DNA of 64,000 nt from an uncultured Mediterraneibacter sp. GTDB taxonomy: Bacteria; Bacillota; Clostridia; Lachnospirales; Lachnospiraceae. Numbering within the stretch: position 1 is the stretch's first letter; each line of letters begins with the position of its first letter. This document shows, in pieces, positions 1-8,244 of this stretch. Under the pieces are notes generated by a model, which saw only the letters and a program-made list of their open reading frames with translations, had not been told where the DNA came from and did not search any database. Location of the stretch: positions 1 to 64,000 of the forward strand of contig CALWTQ010000001.1 of assembly GCA_944384505.1 (NCBI GenBank). The letters are read 5' to 3'. The position numbers and the translations under genes are program-made.

Positions 1-498
1 CCGCTCCAGGGATATAAGTGAAACTAAGAGTTCCAGTGACGGACTAAATGCAAGGACTGACGGTGGACAACTCGCTTACGCTCAGACAATTCCACCGTCA
101 GCCCTAACGTCCCTCACTGGAACTCTAAGTTTCACTAATACCCTTCCGAAGTCATCCATCGCCATCCTTCATTCCCGCAGAATTTTTCTCGGAATGGGGC
201 TGTTTTCTGGGCTTCACAAATCGGAAGTCAGTGAATATATAGCTGCTGCACGAAGTAGGCGCGGCCGGAAGACTTTCTCAGCCGAAAGCCTCCAAGCCGC
301 GCCAGTTGTACGTCTCAGCCTGTTTAGGGCAGTAACATTTCCGACAGGGAATGCGCAGGAAGCGGAGTGGATAGTTTGAGAATACTTTCTGGGGAAGGGA
401 ACATCGCACGGCTGTCCCCTTTCACAGAATACGTATCGCAAACCATCCGCTCCGCTTCCGGACGTGAGTTACAGAAATTGTTAGTGCGCTAAATAGCT
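1..498. repeat. Hairpin-rich non-coding repeat, copy 1 (left end cut by window)
   Basis: This stretch is a second copy of the element at 4315-5075. Positions 194-379 match 4604-4789 without gaps at about 92 percent identity. It contains a long hairpin (18-135) with an inner stem 54-66/92-104 and a short GC-rich hairpin with arms 258-265 and 296-303. It ends with GTTAGTGCGCTAAATAGCT at 480-498, the same terminal sequence as the other copy. Its left end lies outside the window. The 61-codon open frame inside is conserved only as DNA and is not called as a gene. Confidence 0.85.
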
Positions 499-507
499 GT
501 TTGACTG

Positions 508-1677
508 CTAATCTTCTCTCTGCCCATTCTCCAGCTTCCGATGCTTCTGCTTGAGATGTTTATACACGCTCGCCCGGAACAGTGTATAGACAACTGATAC
601 AATCGGAATGAAAATAAGCATTCCCACGACTCCCATCAGACTGCCGCCGATTGTCACAGCTGCCAGCACCCAGATTGAAGGAAGTCCAACGGAGCTGCCC
701 ACCACTTTGGGATAGATCAGATTTCCCTCGATCTGCTGAAGGACCAGGAAGACGATCACGAAGACCAGTGCCTGCAGAGGATCTACCATGAGGATAAGAA
801 AAGCCCCCACAAAGCATCCGATGAACGCGCCGAAGATCGGAATCAGCGCGGTAAACGCGATCAGGACGCCCACGAGCAGCGCATACGGCATATTCATAAT
901 CGTCATTACAACGAAAAACATACTCCCCAGGATCAATGCCTCTACGCATTGCCCTGTAAAGAAGCTTGAAAACGCCTTTGACGCAAGGCTGCACACCTCA
1001 AAAAACCATTCCGCCCTGTTCTCAGAGACGAAAGCGTACGTCACTTTGCGCACCTGGATTCTCAGTTTCTCCTTCTGCAGAAGAACATAGCAGGCAAATA
1101 CAAATGCGATCACAAATGTCGTCACTCCGCTGACGATTGAGCCGATGGCCGACATTGTAGAATTCAGGACATTGCCCGCGCCGTTCTGGAAAAATCCCAT
1201 CGCCTGATCCATCAGCTGCCCCACATCCAGGTTCAGATTATCAAGCCATGCCCGCACTTCGCTGTTATCCGTAAACATATCTTCAAGGAAACGCTGCGCG
1301 TCCGGAACAAACGTCTGGATTGTCCTTCCCAGAGATAAAAATGTACTTGTCAGCTCCGGAATCACTACAAACATAACAAGAACGACAACGCCGATTACAA
1401 TAGCAATCGTCAGCACAAGACTTATCGGACGCGCAATCCGCTTCGCGATTTTCTTCTCTTTCAGATGCCGGTTCCCAAAAATTTTCTCTTCAAGGAAGCT
1501 CATGGGGATATTCAAAATAAAGGCGATTCCTCCGCCGAGAATAAACGGGAAAATAATTCCAAATGCAAAACTGATCCATGAAAACAAAAGCCGGTAGTTC
1601 CAAAGCGCAATCAATATTACAATCGTAAATACAATCAGCTCTTTCAGTTTCCGCATAGTTTCTTTGTCTAGTTTCAT
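508..1677 (-). CDS. AI-2E family (PerM/YtvI-like) membrane transporter
   Basis: A 389-residue integral membrane protein with about eight hydrophobic segments. It has the C-terminal family signature around the stretch QQIEGNLIYPKVVG followed by a glycine-rich helix. Family members are putative permeases; some export autoinducer-2 or act as sodium/proton antiporters, and the substrate here cannot be read from sequence. The start is well supported: AAGGAGGACTT precedes the ATG and includes the stop codon of the aldo/keto reductase gene just upstream (9-nt gap), so the two genes are co-transcribed. It stops 10 bp from the end of repeat copy 1. Confidence 0.88.
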   Translation of the reverse strand: MKLDKETMRKLKELIVFTIVILIALWNYRLLFSWISFAFGIIFPFILGGGIAFILNIPMSFLEEKIFGNRHLKEKKIAKRIARPISLVLTIAIVIGVVVLVMFVVIPELTSTFLSLGRTIQTFVPDAQRFLEDMFTDNSEVRAWLDNLNLDVGQLMDQAMGFFQNGAGNVLNSTMSAIGSIVSGVTTFVIAFVFACYVLLQKEKLRIQVRKVTYAFVSENRAEWFFEVCSLASKAFSSFFTGQCVEALILGSMFFVVMTIMNMPYALLVGVLIAFTALIPIFGAFIGCFVGAFLILMVDPLQALVFVIVFLVLQQIEGNLIYPKVVGSSVGLPSIWVLAAVTIGGSLMGVVGMLIFIPIVSVVYTLFRASVYKHLKQKHRKLENGQRED

Positions 1678-1686
1678 AAGTCCTCC

Positions 1687-2676
1687 TTACAGGCTGATAT
1701 TGTCAATCTTGCGCAGCTCTTCCTCTGAAAACTGCGTGTTTTGAATTGCCTTAATATTATCCAGTATCTGCTCCGGTCTGGACGCCCCGACCAGCACACT
1801 TGTCACACTGCCGTCTCTGAGTACCCAGCTCAGCGCCATTTCGGCCAAAGTCTGCCCCCTGCCGGCTGCAATTCCATTCAAGTTTCTGATCTGCTGCAGC
1901 CGGTTCCCTGTCAGCACGTCCTCGCTTAAGAATCTCCCGTCCGTGCGGATCCTGCTGTCTTCCGGTATCCCGTTCAGATAGCGGTTGGTCAGCAGGCCCT
2001 GTGCCAGGGGGCTGAACGCGATGATCCCTTTCCCGATCTCTGCCGCCGCATCTTTCAGGCCATTTGTCTCAATCGTTCGGTCAAAGATCGAGTAGCGGTT
2101 CTGGTTGATCACAAATGGGCAGTGCAGTTCATCCAGGATCGCCGCTGCTCTCTTCATTGTCTCCCCGTCATAATTGGACAGTCCCGCATACAGTGCTTTG
2201 CCTGACGCAACTGCATGGGCCAGAGCGCCCATCGTCTCCTCCAGAGGAGTGTCCGGATCCATCCTGTGATGATAAAAGATGTCTACATATTCCAGTCCCA
2301 TCCGTTTCAGGCTCTGATCCAGGCTGGCCAGAAGATATTTCCTGCTGCCCCAGTCACCGTAAGGGCCGGGCCACATATCATACCCTGCCTTCGTGCTGAT
2401 AATCAGTTCATCCCGGTATACTCCCAGGTCTTCTTTTAATATTTTCCCGAAATTCTTCTCCGCGCTCCCCGGATCCGGCCCGTAATTGTTGGCCAGGTCA
2501 AAATGAGTAATCCCGTTGTCAAATGCGGTAAAACAGATCCGCTTCATATTTTCATACACGCCCGTGTCTCCAAAATTGTGCCACAGGCCGAGCGATACGG
2601 CCGGGAGCTTCAGCCCGCTTTTTCCTGACCTGGTATAGGCCATTCTTTCATATCTTTTGTCTGATGCTGTATACAT
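1687..2676 (-). CDS. yghZ: Aldo/keto reductase, YghZ-like
   Basis: A 329-residue NADPH-dependent oxidoreductase of the AKR family. The catalytic tetrad is visible: Asp and Tyr in FDLANNYG, Lys in ISTKAGYD and His in FYHHR. The block GYDMWPGPYGDWGSRKYLL is typical of the YghZ branch, known as L-glyceraldehyde 3-phosphate reductase in E. coli; methylglyoxal and other aldehydes are alternative substrates. I chose the ATG at 2676, 13 codons inside the longest frame, because GGGGGAAATGAT lies directly upstream and the earlier start has no ribosome site. It forms an operon with the downstream permease. Confidence 0.88.
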   Translation of the reverse strand: MYTASDKRYERMAYTRSGKSGLKLPAVSLGLWHNFGDTGVYENMKRICFTAFDNGITHFDLANNYGPDPGSAEKNFGKILKEDLGVYRDELIISTKAGYDMWPGPYGDWGSRKYLLASLDQSLKRMGLEYVDIFYHHRMDPDTPLEETMGALAHAVASGKALYAGLSNYDGETMKRAAAILDELHCPFVINQNRYSIFDRTIETNGLKDAAAEIGKGIIAFSPLAQGLLTNRYLNGIPEDSRIRTDGRFLSEDVLTGNRLQQIRNLNGIAAGRGQTLAEMALSWVLRDGSVTSVLVGASRPEQILDNIKAIQNTQFSEEELRKIDNISL

Positions 2677-2759
2677 ATCATTTCCCCCTTCTGTAAATAA
2701 ATAATCTTTTTTCAATTTTCACTGCCGCAGCGCCGATTCGCCCATGTCAAATTCTAATA

Positions 2760-3125
2760 TTAAATTCCCGCAGATTCAAAGGCCTCACGGAATGCAAGCG
2801 CGTCTTCCATCGTATTTTTCCATCCATACCGCTTTAAATCCACTTTCCATCCGTCCGGCGTCCATTCCACTTTCATGCCCTCTGCTTCCATCAAAAGTTT
2901 CTGCATGTCTGATGTCTCAAAAGCCTCTGCTCCGCTTAAGATTCCCCGGGCATTCACCACCCGGTGGGCCGGAATTCCTTCCCCGAGGCGTCCCCGGTTC
3001 AGAGCATATCCGACCTGCCGCGCATTCTTCGGCTTTCCGCTAAGAAGAGCAATCTGACCATATGTCGCCGCATTTCCATAAGGTATTGCAAGACAGACGA
3101 GCCGCGCCCGCTTATAAAAATCCAT
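2760..3125 (-). CDS. Alkyltransferase-like protein (MGMT-fold, no acceptor cysteine)
   Basis: A 121-residue protein with the DNA-binding C-terminal domain of O6-alkylguanine alkyltransferases, including the helix-turn-helix around YGQIALLSGKPKNARQVGYA and the asparagine hinge. The PCHRV active site reads PAHRVV, with Ala at residue 53 replacing the alkyl-accepting Cys. This makes it an alkyltransferase-like (ATL) protein. Such proteins bind O6-alkylguanine, do not repair it, and hand the lesion to nucleotide excision repair. The C-terminal 30 residues extend beyond the domain. The start has AAAAGGAGAG upstream. It lies between the repressor and the reductase on the same strand. Confidence 0.88.
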   Translation of the reverse strand: MDFYKRARLVCLAIPYGNAATYGQIALLSGKPKNARQVGYALNRGRLGEGIPAHRVVNARGILSGAEAFETSDMQKLLMEAEGMKVEWTPDGWKVDLKRYGWKNTMEDALAFREAFESAGI

Positions 3126-3185
3126 TTTTCTCTCCTTTTCCTGCCAGCCTTCCTTTTTGTAAGAGCGCCGCCTTTGCCCTCTGCC

Positions 3186-4208
3186 TTATTTTAGCGGCCT
3201 GCAGCTTTCTCTCTCCACCAGAAAATGCGGCACAATCGTCCTGTCGGCCTTCTGCCCGGGGTTCTCAATATGACTGATCATCCGGGCCGCCGCCTCCTCC
3301 CCCAGCTTCCGGGAATTGATATCCACCGAAGTCAGTCCCGGGCTGCCAAGCTGCGCTAAAAGTGAGTTATTAAACGATATCACTGATAAATCATCCGGTA
3401 TAAAGAGCCCAAGTTTAGAGCAGATCCTCTCAAGTATGGTAGCAAGGATATCGTCACTTACAAGAAACGCTGTCGGCCGGTCCTCTCTTTCAAGCAGTCT
3501 TAAAATAGCAGGGCGGTCCTCCTGAGGGCAGCTGGAAGTCTCAATACAGTATTCATCCACAATAGGGAGTTCATATTCTTCCAACGCAGCCAGATATCCT
3601 TTTCTGCGGTCTGCCGCAAAGAGAAGCGAATGATCCGATGAGAGATATCCAATCCGTTGATGTCCCAGCCGGATCAGATATTCAACCGCCTCCCTGGCGG
3701 CCATCATATTGTCATTATCAACATAGCTCGTCTCCTCCGGACACTGACATGCCTTTCCGATCAGAACATAAGGGAAACCGCATTTATGCAGATATTCTAC
3801 CACAGGATCCCCGATCCTGGAATACATGACGATAAAGCCTTCCGCCAGTCCCCTGCGGGACATAGAGCGGATCGTCCGCAGGATCTCCTCCTCATCTCTC
3901 CCCGTGATCACAGTGCTGATATACTGTCTCTGATTGCAATACTGGCTGATCCCCCTCATTGCTTCCAAATAAAAGGAATTCTGATAGGCATCCACTTCCG
4001 AAAACGGCAGAATAATTCCAATCATACGTGAATTCTTCCTCGCCAGCGCACTGGCCTGAAAGTTCGGCTCATACCCGAGCTCTTCCATGGCCCTTCGCAC
4101 TTTCTCCTTCGTCTGTCTGCTGATGCTCGGCAGATCCCGGCAGGCCCGCGAAACCGTAGATGGCGATACGCCTGCAAGGGCCGCCACATCTTTGATCGTA
4201 ACTGACAT
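3186..4208 (-). CDS. LacI-family transcriptional repressor
   Basis: A 340-residue regulator. The N-terminal helix-turn-helix (TIKDVAALAGVSPSTVSRA) is classical LacI, followed by a hinge and a periplasmic-binding-protein-like effector domain. I chose the ATG at 4208 (GGAGGAGCGGT upstream) rather than the longer frame from 4277. A good promoter lies upstream at 4262-4290. It is divergent from malQ, with a repeat element between them. The LacI-type palindrome overlapping the malQ start point is its probable target, so the ligand is likely a maltose- or glucan-related sugar; that link is inferred. Confidence 0.9.
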   Translation of the reverse strand: MSVTIKDVAALAGVSPSTVSRACRDLPSISRQTKEKVRRAMEELGYEPNFQASALARKNSRMIGIILPFSEVDAYQNSFYLEAMRGISQYCNQRQYISTVITGRDEEEILRTIRSMSRRGLAEGFIVMYSRIGDPVVEYLHKCGFPYVLIGKACQCPEETSYVDNDNMMAAREAVEYLIRLGHQRIGYLSSDHSLLFAADRRKGYLAALEEYELPIVDEYCIETSSCPQEDRPAILRLLEREDRPTAFLVSDDILATILERICSKLGLFIPDDLSVISFNNSLLAQLGSPGLTSVDINSRKLGEEAAARMISHIENPGQKADRTIVPHFLVERESCRPLK

Positions 4209-4261
4209 ACCGCTCCTCCTTGTATTTCCTGTAATGCAAGACTCGCCTGTATCTTCTCTCA

Positions 4262-4290
4262 ATTGTATATATGACACAATGCCCTGTCAA
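4262..4290 (-). promoter_or_regulatory. Sigma-A promoter of the LacI-family gene
   Basis: On the minus strand, -35 TTGACA (4285-4290) and -10 TACAAT (4262-4267) are separated by exactly 17 bp, and transcription would begin about 45 bp before the repressor ATG. The promoter lies just outside the left end of the repeat element. Confidence 0.75.
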
Positions 4291-4314
4291 CCGATTCCAG
4301 CTATTTAGTTCAGC

Positions 4315-5075
4315 AGCTATTTATTTCACTAACGTCCTTGTTTAAAACGTCCGAAAACAGTGACTATTTCTAAGATTTATTCTGCGGGGATGGAGGACGG
4401 CTCTGGGCTTCGCTCCAGGGAAATAAGGGAAACTATGAAGTTCCGGCCACGGATTAAAAGCAGGGGCAGACGGAGAGCAACTCGCTTCGCTCAGACAAAT
4501 CTCTCCGTCTGCCCCAACATCCGTATCCGGAACTTCGAGTTTCACTAATCCCCTTCCGAAGGCGCCCGTCGCCATCCTCCATCCCCGCAGAATCTTTCTT
4601 GAAATGGGGCTGTTTTCTGGGCTTTTCAAGCCGGAAGTTAATGAATTTATAGCTGTCAAAAGAAGCAGGCGCGGCCGGAAGACTTTCTCAGCCGAAAGTC
4701 TCCAAGCCGCGCCAGTTCTACGTCTCAGCCTGTTTAGGGCAGTAACATTTCCGACAGGGAATGCGCAGGAAGCGGAGTGGATAGTTTGAGAATACTTTCT
4801 GGGGAAGGGGACAGCCGGGAGATGTGACTTTGGAGGAATCCGCTGAAAATCTTGAAGGGCGGAGAGATGTTGTTAAGCGGCGCGCAGGGATTGTCTGAGC
4901 AAAGCGAGTTGCCCGGAGCGCCGCTTTGCCCTTAAACATCTCTTCGGCCTGTTAGATTTTCCGGATTCTGGAACGGAACATCGCACGGCTGTCCCCTTTC
5001 ACAGAATACGTATCGCAAACCATCCGCTCCGTTTCCGGACGTGAGTCACTGGATATGTTAGTGCACTAAATAGCC
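4315..5075. mobile_element. MITE-like hairpin-rich element, copy 2 (complete)
   Basis: A non-coding element of about 760 bp bounded by imperfect terminal inverted repeats: AGCTATTTATTTCACTAAC at 4315-4333 and GTTAGTGCACTAAATAGCC at 5057-5075 (16 of 19 complementary). It carries a hairpin (4427-4545) with a perfect 15-bp inner stem 4463-4477/4501-4515, a GGCGCGGC/GCCGCGCC hairpin matching copy 1, and an extra palindromic insert at about 4806-4998 that copy 1 lacks. No transposase is encoded. It sits between the divergent repressor and malQ genes. The assignment as a non-autonomous mobile element is an inference from the ends and the copy number of two. Confidence 0.65.
4806..4998. repeat. Palindromic insert within repeat copy 2
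   Basis: GGGGACAGCCG (4806-4816) and CGGCTGTCCCC (about 4987-4997) are perfect inverted repeats enclosing a large hairpin (4836-4968) whose stem pairs AGAGATGTT with AACATCTCT and GAAAATC with GATTTTC. The hairpin loop carries the same sequence as the loop of the element's first hairpin, but in the opposite orientation. Copy 1 has no counterpart. Confidence 0.7.
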
Positions 5076-5155
5076 GTAAAATAGCAGAATGCACAATTTC
5101 CCGCCCTACTTTTTATGCAAAACGTAGAAAGCTTTTCTTCCGGATAAAAAACGCA

Positions 5156-5184
5156 TTGAAAAGAGCCGCCAGATATCCTATATT
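5156..5184 (+). promoter_or_regulatory. malQ promoter
   Basis: -35 TTGAAA (5156-5161) and -10 TATATT (5179-5184) with a 17-bp spacer. The start point would be near 5191, inside the LacI-type operator, leaving a leader of about 90 nt. Confidence 0.7.
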
Positions 5185-5186
5185 TA

Positions 5187-5202
5187 ATGCAAGCGTTTGC
5201 AT
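5187..5202 (+). promoter_or_regulatory. LacI-family operator
   Basis: ATGCAAGCGTTTGCAT has perfectly palindromic outer arms (ATGCAA/TTGCAT) and matches the LacI/MalR/CcpA-type pattern GCAAnCGnTTGC. It covers the predicted malQ transcription start, the usual place for a repressor block. A weaker half-site (GCAAAACG) lies near 5117. Confidence 0.7.
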
Positions 5203-5280
5203 AACCATTTCTGCGGACGCCTGTTCTCAGCGTTTTGCTGATATTATGTATCTCAAACACAATGGAATCGAGGAAATTTT

Positions 5281-6783
5281 ATGAGAAGAGAAAGTGGTAT
5301 TTTATTATCTGTCACCAGCCTTCCGTCCAAATACGGCATCGGCTGTTTTTCAAAGGAGGCTTACGACTTTGTTGACCGTCTGAAGGAATGCGGGCAGACC
5401 TACTGGCAGATCCTGCCTCTTGGCCCTACCAGCTATGGGGATTCTCCCTATCAGTCTTTCTCCACATTCGCGGGGAACCCTTATTTCATCAGCCTGGAGG
5501 ATTTGATTGAGGAGGGCGTACTCACAGAGGAAGAATGCGGCGCGGCTGACTTCGGGGATGATCCGGCTGACATTGACTATGAAAAGATGTACTATGCCAG
5601 GTATCCGCTCCTCAGGAAAGCATATGAGCGCAGCCACATTGCAGAGGATCCGGAGTTTATCCGCTTTAAGCGTGAGAATAACTGGTGGCTCCGGGATTAC
5701 GCTGTATTTATGGCCGTAAAAGATGTATTCGGCGGAAAAGAGTGGACAAAATGGGCGGAGGATATCCGGCTTCGCTGGCACAATGCCATGGAATACTATC
5801 AGACTGAATATTATTATGATATTGAGTTCCATGAATACATGCAGTACAAATTTATCCAACAGTGGACAAAGCTGAAAAACTATGCAAACAGCCAGGGAAT
5901 CCGGATCGTGGGAGACATTCCGATCTATGTGGCCATGGACAGCGCGGATACCTGGTCCCACCCGGAACTGTTCCAGCTTGACGAAGAGAATATGCCTGTC
6001 GCCATTGCCGGCTGTCCTCCCGACGGCTTCTCCGCCATCGGCCAGGTATGGGGAAATCCGCTCTACCGCTGGGATTATCACCGTCAGACCGGATTCCAGT
6101 GGTGGCTCCAGCGTCTTTCCTACTGCTGCCGCCTCTATGACGTTGTAAGGATCGATCACTTCCGCGGATTTGACGAATACTTTTCCATCCCGGCCGGCGC
6201 TAAAACCGCTGTTGGCGGACATTGGGAGAAAGGCCCGGGAATCGAGCTGTTCCACGCAGTAAAACACGCACTGGGCGACAAAGAGATCATTGCCGAAGAT
6301 TTAGGCTATGTGACAGATTCTGTACGGCAGCTTGTCCGCGACAGCGGATTCCCGGGCATGAAGGTGCTGGAATTTGCCTTTGACTCCAGGGATTCCGGAT
6401 CCGCCAGCGATTATCTGCCTCACAACTACCCGGAGAACAGCGTGGTTTACACAGGAACTCACGACAATGAGACAATCCTCGGATGGCTTGACAGCATCTC
6501 ACGAAATGACTACAAAATGGCGAGAGAGTACCTCTGCGACACTCATACTCCGAAGAAGGAACTACCTCTCGCATTTATCAGCCTTGTCATGCGGAGCAAC
6601 GCGCGGATGTGCATCATCCCGATCCAGGATTATCTGGGACTGGACAATACATGCCGTATGAACGTTCCCTCGACAGTCGGAACAAACTGGAAATGGCGTG
6701 TAACAAAAGAACAGCTGGATGACAACCTTTTCCGGCTGATCGGAGACGTCACAAAGCGGTACGGGCGGTGGAACTGGCTATAA
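5281..6783 (+). CDS. malQ: 4-alpha-glucanotransferase (amylomaltase)
   Basis: A 500-residue GH77 enzyme that transfers alpha-1,4-glucan segments between maltodextrins and releases glucose. The length is right for the family. The catalytic residues are all visible: nucleophile Asp292 in RIDHFRGFDEYF, acid/base Glu339 in AEDLGY and the stabilising Asp395 in GTHDNE. The N-terminus (RESGILLSVTSLPSKYGIG) is typical. The start has GAGGAAATTTT upstream. It is monocistronic in appearance, and its promoter and operator point to control by the neighbouring LacI-family repressor. The protein is cytoplasmic. Confidence 0.96.
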   Translation: MRRESGILLSVTSLPSKYGIGCFSKEAYDFVDRLKECGQTYWQILPLGPTSYGDSPYQSFSTFAGNPYFISLEDLIEEGVLTEEECGAADFGDDPADIDYEKMYYARYPLLRKAYERSHIAEDPEFIRFKRENNWWLRDYAVFMAVKDVFGGKEWTKWAEDIRLRWHNAMEYYQTEYYYDIEFHEYMQYKFIQQWTKLKNYANSQGIRIVGDIPIYVAMDSADTWSHPELFQLDEENMPVAIAGCPPDGFSAIGQVWGNPLYRWDYHRQTGFQWWLQRLSYCCRLYDVVRIDHFRGFDEYFSIPAGAKTAVGGHWEKGPGIELFHAVKHALGDKEIIAEDLGYVTDSVRQLVRDSGFPGMKVLEFAFDSRDSGSASDYLPHNYPENSVVYTGTHDNETILGWLDSISRNDYKMAREYLCDTHTPKKELPLAFISLVMRSNARMCIIPIQDYLGLDNTCRMNVPSTVGTNWKWRVTKEQLDDNLFRLIGDVTKRYGRWNWL

Positions 6784-6823
6784 ATGCTTCCTTCCCTTTT
6801 TCTGAAATCGTGTTATACTGTCT

Positions 6824-7040
6824 TATAATAATACAGGAGCGCCAGGAAATATCCTTCGGGGAACTTGTCCCTGAGATTTATCCCCGATGTTTACTGTGGC
6901 GCTCTTGACCGTGTACTCGAGAGATATGTAAAAGATGAGCTCGGGAAATATTCAGACATCAATACGGATCTCCTGCCACTGCGGCCCCAACACACTTGGC
7001 ATTCTCTTTGAGACAAAATAGTACGAAAAAGGAGCGGAAA
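6824..7040 (+). ncRNA. Structured RNA leader or small RNA, class not identified
   Basis: A -10-like TATAAT (6824-6829) is followed about 6 nt later by a region that can fold in two exclusive ways: GAGCGCCA (6837-6844) with TGGCGCTC (6897-6904), or CAGGAG (6834-6839) with CTCCTG (6970-6975). GGGGA at 6858-6862 can also pair with either of two C-runs. It ends just before the aminotransferase ATG at 7045. Short blocks (CCCTGAG, CCGAT-TTT, TGTGGCGCTC, GCTCGG) follow the same order as in E. coli 6S RNA, and others faintly recall a riboswitch; neither is convincing by eye. Confidence 0.35.
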
Positions 7041-7044
7041 AACT

Positions 7045-8136
7045 ATGAACGCAAGACCTGTCTTTCACGGCAGCGACATCGAGAAAATATGCGAATATTA
7101 TCATCTGGAAAAAGAAGACATTACGAACTTCGGCGCCAATGTTAATCCACTGGGGCTTTCTTCCGCTGTAAAGGAACAGACAGCCGCGCACCTGGATGTG
7201 CTCTCCTCCTATCCGGACCGGGAGTACGCCTCTCTTCGCCGTGTTCTCTCTGATTACTGCGGGATCCCTGCGGATTTTATACTTCCGGGAAATGGTTCCA
7301 GCGAACTGATCGCCCTTCTGATTGAGGCCCGGGCCCCAAAACGGACGCTGATCCTTGGTCCCACCTACTCGGAATATTCCCGGGAGCTCTCCTTCTCCGG
7401 GAGCAGCCAGGAATATTATCATCTGAAAGAAGAGCAGGATTTCGTTCTGGATATCAGCGATCTTTGTGATACGCTCGAAAGCGGGGGATATGATTTTCTG
7501 ATTCTCTGCAACCCGAACAATCCCACCTCGTCCGCCATTCTCAGAGACGATATGGAACAGCTTCTCTCTTTCTGCTCGCAGAGAGATATCTTTGTGATGA
7601 TTGATGAGACATACGCAGAGTTCGCGCCGGATATCGCCGCCGTCACAGCAGTGCCGCTCACAGAAAGCTTTTCCAATCTGTGCATACTCCGCGGCGTTTC
7701 AAAGTTTTTCGCCGCGCCGGGCATGCGGCTTGGGTATGCGGTTACAGGGAACCAGGCGTTTCTGAAAAAGATGAAAAACAAACAAATCCCCTGGTCCTTA
7801 AACAGCATTGGAGCCTATGCCGGTGAGCTGCTCTTTCAGGATAAAGAATATATCGAAAAAACGAGGAGTCTCATCCTGTCTGAGCGAAGACGGATGTATG
7901 ACACGCTCTCGCAGTGCAGCACTTACAAGACCTATAGGCCATATGCCAATTTCCTGCTGCTGAAAATACAGAAAAAAGAAATCACCGCTTTTGATGTGTT
8001 TGAAACATGCATCAAAAACGGTCTTATGATCCGGGACTGCTCTTCCTTCCAATGCCTGGACGGAGAATTCATCCGGTTCTGTATCATGATGCCTGAAGAC
8101 AATTCCAGACTGCTGAAAGTACTTCAAAGCATATAA
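7045..8136 (+). CDS. PLP-dependent class I/II aminotransferase, HisC/CobD-like
   Basis: A 363-residue fold-type I PLP enzyme. Visible features are the substrate loop NFGANVNPLG at the N-terminus, NPNNPTSS (cofactor ring contact), the Schiff-base lysine in RGVSKFFAAPGMRLGYA and the final FIRFCI. The length and N-terminus fit histidinol-phosphate aminotransferase or threonine-phosphate decarboxylase (CobD). No histidine or cobalamin genes adjoin it, so the substrate is left open. GGAGCGG lies upstream of the ATG. It is preceded by a structured leader that may control it and followed by a strong terminator. Confidence 0.85.
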   Translation: MNARPVFHGSDIEKICEYYHLEKEDITNFGANVNPLGLSSAVKEQTAAHLDVLSSYPDREYASLRRVLSDYCGIPADFILPGNGSSELIALLIEARAPKRTLILGPTYSEYSRELSFSGSSQEYYHLKEEQDFVLDISDLCDTLESGGYDFLILCNPNNPTSSAILRDDMEQLLSFCSQRDIFVMIDETYAEFAPDIAAVTAVPLTESFSNLCILRGVSKFFAAPGMRLGYAVTGNQAFLKKMKNKQIPWSLNSIGAYAGELLFQDKEYIEKTRSLILSERRRMYDTLSQCSTYKTYRPYANFLLLKIQKKEITAFDVFETCIKNGLMIRDCSSFQCLDGEFIRFCIMMPEDNSRLLKVLQSI

Positions 8137-8143
8137 CATTCAC

Positions 8144-8192
8144 ACAGCGCCGATGTACGAGGATTGCTGACTCCTCTGTAGATCGGCGCTGT
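8144..8192 (+). terminator. Rho-independent terminator after the aminotransferase gene
   Basis: ACAGCGCCGAT (8144-8154) pairs perfectly with ATCGGCGCTGT (8182-8192), and a T-rich stretch follows on the plus strand. It lies between convergent genes. Confidence 0.8.
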
Positions 8193-8244
8193 TTCTATTC
8201 TTATCTTATAAAAATGCTGTTGACGCATGAAGTCCTCCAGCTTT

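Noticed and set aside
194..379. 61-codon frame conserved between the two repeat copies (also 4604-4789)
   Set aside because: The match is part of a DNA-level repeat. Most of the roughly 15 base differences change amino acids, and there is no ribosome site, so it does not behave like a protein under selection.
5350..6267. 305-codon minus-strand frame opposite malQ
   Set aside because: malQ has complete GH77 catalytic motifs on the plus strand, so the antisense frame is a coding shadow.
6830..7040. Cobalamin riboswitch before the HisC/CobD-like gene
   Set aside because: Only fragments (such as CTCCTGCCACTG) recall the B12 box. The order and the core helices do not fit by eye, so the class was left open.
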